Made by a program: the position numbers and the translations under genes | Part shown: positions 6,869 to 8,867 of the stretch, in pieces | Position numbering within the stretch: position 1 is the first letter of the stretch | How the letters are laid out: each line of letters opens with the position of its first letter | Assembly (NCBI GenBank): GCA_023511475.1 | Contig: JAIMBM010000091.1 | Location: forward strand, 1 to 8,867 | Source of the DNA: Anaerolineae bacterium | GTDB taxonomy: Bacteria > Chloroflexota > Anaerolineae > SpSt-313 | Direction: 5' to 3' | Length of the DNA: 8,867 nucleotides | Notes under the pieces: generated by a model | What the model was told of the DNA's origin: nothing | Databases searched by the model: none | The model's input: the letters and a program-made list of their open reading frames with translations, nothing else

Positions 6869-6893
6869 GGTGAGCTGTGCTGGCATGCTCACC
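6869..6893 (-). other. Hairpin overlapping the BON gene stop codon
   Basis: GGTGAGC (6869-6875) and GCTCACC (6887-6893) are perfect 7-bp arms around an 11-base loop, and the BON stop codon (6891-6889) lies in one arm. No T tract follows. It may weakly separate the BON and Ig-like genes or be fortuitous. Confidence 0.35.
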
Positions 6894-7557
6894 GCTTCCT
6901 CGGCGTCTGAACGGCCAGCTCGTCCCTCACATCGACCACTCCGGGAACGCGCAGGGCGTCCTCGAGGGCGGCGGTCCGCTCGTCCCAGCTGCGCACTACG
7001 CCGCTCAGGGTGACGTGCCGGTCATCTACAACCACGTCGATGGCGTCGGCATTGACCATCGCATTGCCTCGCAGGGCGCGCTCGACGAGCAACGCGAGGG
7101 AGGCATCCTCCTCTCGCCTACTTGGGACGACAACCAGCCGGTTGCTCACGCTCTCCACGCCCTGCGTCCAGCGCGCATCCTGCTCAGCGCGGCTCTTGGC
7201 GAACCCCGACGGCACGGCGCCGGTCAACACGACCTGCCCACCGTGCACCACCACGTTGATGTTGCTCGAGTCTAACTCGGTGTCGCCCATGAGCGCGCGG
7301 CGGATGCTGGCGGCGATGCGCTCGTCATCGCCGGGGGCCTGCAGGCGCACTTCCAGGCGATTGTCGACGCTCGATACGCCCTCAACGCGGCGGGCCGCTT
7401 CGGCCGCCGCCCACTTGGCGCGGTAGCTCGAGGCGGTGCCGCGAAGGATGACCTGGCCATCGACGACGGTGACTTCTGCATTCTCGAGCTCGATCCGCGG
7501 GTCCGCGGCGAGCTGCTCAGTCACCGCCTGCCTGATCCGGGCTTCTGTTTCGCGCAT
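6889..7557 (-). CDS. Triple BON-domain protein
   Basis: This is a 222-residue protein made almost wholly of three consecutive BON domains, at about 7-72, 79-145 and 152-217. Each shows the pattern of a helix, a V-x-V-x-G-x-V-x-L-x-G hairpin (VDGQVILRG, HGGQVVLTG, DDRHVTLSG), a second helix and a closing V-x-x-V-x-x-x-L strand. BON domains are linked to phospholipid or envelope binding and osmotic stress (OsmY, with two copies, is periplasmic). Here no signal peptide or membrane segment is present, so the protein appears cytosolic. The ATG at 7557 fits the SD at 7574-7569 (11 bases); another in-frame ATG at 7566 is only two bases from it. A longer frame to 7782 gives a Pro/Arg-rich stretch overlapping amrS and is rejected. 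Confidence 0.88.
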   Translation of the reverse strand: MRETEARIRQAVTEQLAADPRIELENAEVTVVDGQVILRGTASSYRAKWAAAEAARRVEGVSSVDNRLEVRLQAPGDDERIAASIRRALMGDTELDSSNINVVVHGGQVVLTGAVPSGFAKSRAEQDARWTQGVESVSNRLVVVPSRREEDASLALLVERALRGNAMVNADAIDVVVDDRHVTLSGVVRSWDERTAALEDALRVPGVVDVRDELAVQTPRKR

Positions 7558-7568
7558 GGGTACCATTA

Positions 7569-7574
7569 CCTCCT
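7569..7574 (-). promoter_or_regulatory. Ribosome binding site of the triple-BON gene
   Basis: AGGAGG on the minus strand, followed by TA, lies 11 bases before the ATG at 7557 and 2 bases before the in-frame ATG at 7566. It excludes the much longer frame that would begin inside amrS. Confidence 0.6.
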
Positions 7575-7634
7575 GAAGGTTCGGCGGGTCCGAGGGAGCA
7601 TCTGCCGGGGGCCGCGGCCTCGGCGGTGTCGGGC

Positions 7635-8678
7635 TCAGGCCTCGGGCTCGCGCAGCCGCCGCGGCGCTACCCTGGTCACGACCGGCAGGGCTGCGCCGCA
7701 GGTCGGGCACTGATCGGCCGGCTGTGGTGCCGCGGTGCGGTACCCGAGGCGCCGTATGGCCGGGTTCTGGCACTCGGGGCACTGCGTGTCCTCTTGCTCT
7801 CCCGGCACATTGCCGAGGTACACGTAGCGTAGCCCTGCCTCGCGCCCGATGCGCGCCGCCTGCCGGAGCGTCTGCACTGGGGTCAGTGGCCTGTCGGTCA
7901 GCTCGTAGGTTGGAAAGAAGCGGGAGATGTGCCAGGGGATGTCCACACTGAGCGAGGCGATAAAGCTGGCAATGTGGCGCAGCTCTTCAGGACTGTCGTT
8001 TTCGCCGGGGACGATCAGCGTAGTCACCTCTACGTGAACCCCCTGGCGGTGGAACTCTTCAATCGTCTCCAGCACGGGTTGGAGCCGGGCGCCGCACATC
8101 CGGCGGTAGTAGGCGTCGTCATAGCCCTTGAGGTCGACGTTGGCAGCGTGCAGGTAAGGGATGATGACCTCCCGCGCCTCCGGTGTCATGAACCCGTTGG
8201 TCACGAACACGTTCGCAAGGCCCGCCTCCATCGCCGGCCGGGCGATATCGAGGGCGTACTCCATAAAGATCGTCGGCTCGGTGTAGGTGTAGCTGATGCT
8301 GGCGCATCCGTACTCGCGGGCCAACTCCACCACGCGCAGGGGCGGTAGGGGCGTACCGTGGATCGTCTCGAGCTTGCCCTTGCTCGCCTGGGAGATATCG
8401 GCATTCTGACAGAACCGGCAGCGCAGGTTGCATCCTACGGTGGCAATGGACAAGGATTGAGTTCCGGGCAGGAAGTGGTAAAGGGGCTTTTTCTCTATCG
8501 GGTCGACGTTCGCAGCGACCACCTCGCCGTAGACCAGGGTGTACAGCGTGCCATCGCGGTTCTCGCGGACCCCGCAGACACCCGTGTGGCCGGGCCTGAT
8601 GCGGCACTGCTGGGCGCACAGGAAGCAGTGCACGCGGTTCTCATCGAGCTTCTCCCAGAGTATGGCTACCTTCTCCAT
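7635..8678 (-). CDS. amrS: AmmeMemoRadiSam system radical SAM enzyme (AmrS family)
   Basis: This 347-residue radical SAM protein is related to pyruvate formate-lyase activating enzymes. The CxxxCxxC motif that binds the SAM-cleaving 4Fe-4S cluster is CNLRCRFC (Cys83, 87, 90), followed by QN. A family-specific Cys cluster sits at the N-terminus (Cys18, 21, 25, 35; CFLCAQQC...GVCG), and a zinc-ribbon-like tail carries CPEC (300-303) and CPTC (324-327). Segments such as SYTYTEPTIF (129-138), VTNGFM and NVDLKGYDD match the family. Its usual partners, AMMECR1 and MEMO homologues, are not in the window, and no reaction is established that I can name. ATG 8678 is preferred to ATG 8684 because AAGGA lies five bases before it, whereas the first ATG touches its purine run. 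BON follows after 77 bases. Confidence 0.92.
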   Translation of the reverse strand: MEKVAILWEKLDENRVHCFLCAQQCRIRPGHTGVCGVRENRDGTLYTLVYGEVVAANVDPIEKKPLYHFLPGTQSLSIATVGCNLRCRFCQNADISQASKGKLETIHGTPLPPLRVVELAREYGCASISYTYTEPTIFMEYALDIARPAMEAGLANVFVTNGFMTPEAREVIIPYLHAANVDLKGYDDAYYRRMCGARLQPVLETIEEFHRQGVHVEVTTLIVPGENDSPEELRHIASFIASLSVDIPWHISRFFPTYELTDRPLTPVQTLRQAARIGREAGLRYVYLGNVPGEQEDTQCPECQNPAIRRLGYRTAAPQPADQCPTCGAALPVVTRVAPRRLREPEA

Positions 8679-8730
8679 AGGCATCCTTCCCCGGCCAGGG
8701 CCTGACCCGTCACCTCCACAGGAGCAAAGG

Positions 8731-8751
8731 GCGTGCCAGGCAATGGCATGC
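8731..8751. other. Hairpin in the amrS leader
   Basis: GCGTGCC (8731-8737) and GGCATGC (8745-8751) pair over 7 bp, including one G-T pair in the plus-strand reading, around a 7-base loop. TTCTT follows on the plus strand, so it looks like a weak rightward terminator. No plus-strand gene precedes it, and it overlaps repeat copy B. Confidence 0.35.
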
Positions 8752-8759
8752 TTCTTGCT
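8739..8759 (+). repeat. 21-bp dispersed repeat, copy B
   Basis: Identical at all 21 positions to the minus strand at 6319-6339. The related block GGACGCAG (8773-8780) follows at 13 bases, against 11 in copy A. The copy lies about 60 bases upstream of the amrS start, in the opposite orientation relative to its gene compared with copy A and ggt. Confidence 0.75.
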
Positions 8760-8779
8760 GCCCGCACAGCCAGGACGCA

Positions 8780-8799
8780 GGGCGGGGCACGCCCCGCCC
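8780..8799. other. GC-rich 9-bp inverted repeat upstream of amrS
   Basis: GGGCGGGGC (8780-8788) and GCCCCGCCC (8791-8799) are perfect arms separated by AC; as RNA the innermost pairs would open to make a loop. It directly abuts the CTGCGTCC block (minus-strand reading) that accompanies repeat copy B. No T run follows on either strand. Confidence 0.5.
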
Positions 8800-8839
8800 C
8801 CACGTTAGGCGGGAAAACGAGAGAACGGTGTGGCGGGCT

Positions 8840-8867
8840 GTGCTGGCGCGCCGCGGCGCGCCAGCAC
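8840..8867. repeat. Perfect 28-bp palindrome at the window end
   Basis: GTGCTGGCGCGCCG (8840-8853) is followed at once by its exact reverse complement up to the last base. It is made only of G and C apart from the two ends. It could be part of the terminator of an upstream minus-strand gene, a protein-binding site, or the fold-back point at which an assembly stopped. The palindrome may extend outside the window. Confidence 0.8.

Noticed and set aside
6797..6892. The 32-residue N-terminal extension of the Ig-like protein
   Set aside because: It is Arg-rich, precedes what looks like an N-terminal membrane segment, and an SD-TTG start explains the gene better. Coupling through the GTGA overlap with the BON stop remains possible.
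6889..7782. The long 297-residue version of the BON gene
   Set aside because: The extra 75 residues overlap amrS, are Pro/Arg/Ala-rich and without homology, and a clear AGGAGG lies just before the internal ATGs.

Overview
This is a GC-rich window in which all seven credible genes lie on the minus strand, so transcription runs from right to left. Several traits suggest a bacterium of the Chloroflexota (Thermomicrobia-like) or another deep-branching GC-rich lineage. These are strong AGGAGG-type ribosome sites, two probable TTG starts, an AmmeMemoRadiSam-type radical SAM enzyme, a triple-BON protein and a membrane-anchored Ig-like protein of a style common in that phylum. The phylum is an inference from gene style; there is no rRNA or other taxonomic marker here.

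In transcription order, the right part (8678 to 6392) holds amrS (radical SAM enzyme of the AMMECR1/MEMO system), a cytosolic-looking protein of three BON domains, and a small protein with one N-terminal membrane segment and an Ig-like outer domain. Gaps of 77 and 92 bases and a ribosome site before each start make a loose operon possible. The middle (6232 to 4574) is one gamma-glutamyltranspeptidase-family Ntn-hydrolase. Its nucleophile Thr is in place, but the residues that hold glutamate in true GGTs are mostly changed.

The left part (4546 to 195) is the best-defined unit: a MarR-family regulator followed by the two halves of a heterodimeric ABC exporter. It starts with a near-consensus sigma-70 promoter (TTGCAT, 17 bases, TATAAT). 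A 27-bp imperfect palindrome touches the end of the -10 box and covers the expected transcription start, the layout of a self-repressing MarR operon. The two ABC proteins carry complementary degenerate motifs: Walker B Glu to Asp and H-loop His to Gln in one, LSQGQ in the other. This is the pattern of asymmetric exporters such as TM287/288 and BmrCD. The likely logic is that a ligand releases MarR and the pump is then made.

Both ends of the window have odd low-complexity or palindromic DNA. On the left a run of 17 G is followed by TT and 15 C; on the right a perfect 28-bp palindrome ends at the last base. Both may mark assembly break points. A 21-bp exact repeat occurs in opposite orientations upstream of ggt and upstream of amrS. 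I found no tRNA, rRNA, CRISPR array or insertion sequence, and no gene-free stretch above 300 bases. I see no clear evidence for a wholly new system; the operator/promoter, the dispersed repeat and the altered GGT pocket are the most informative oddities.
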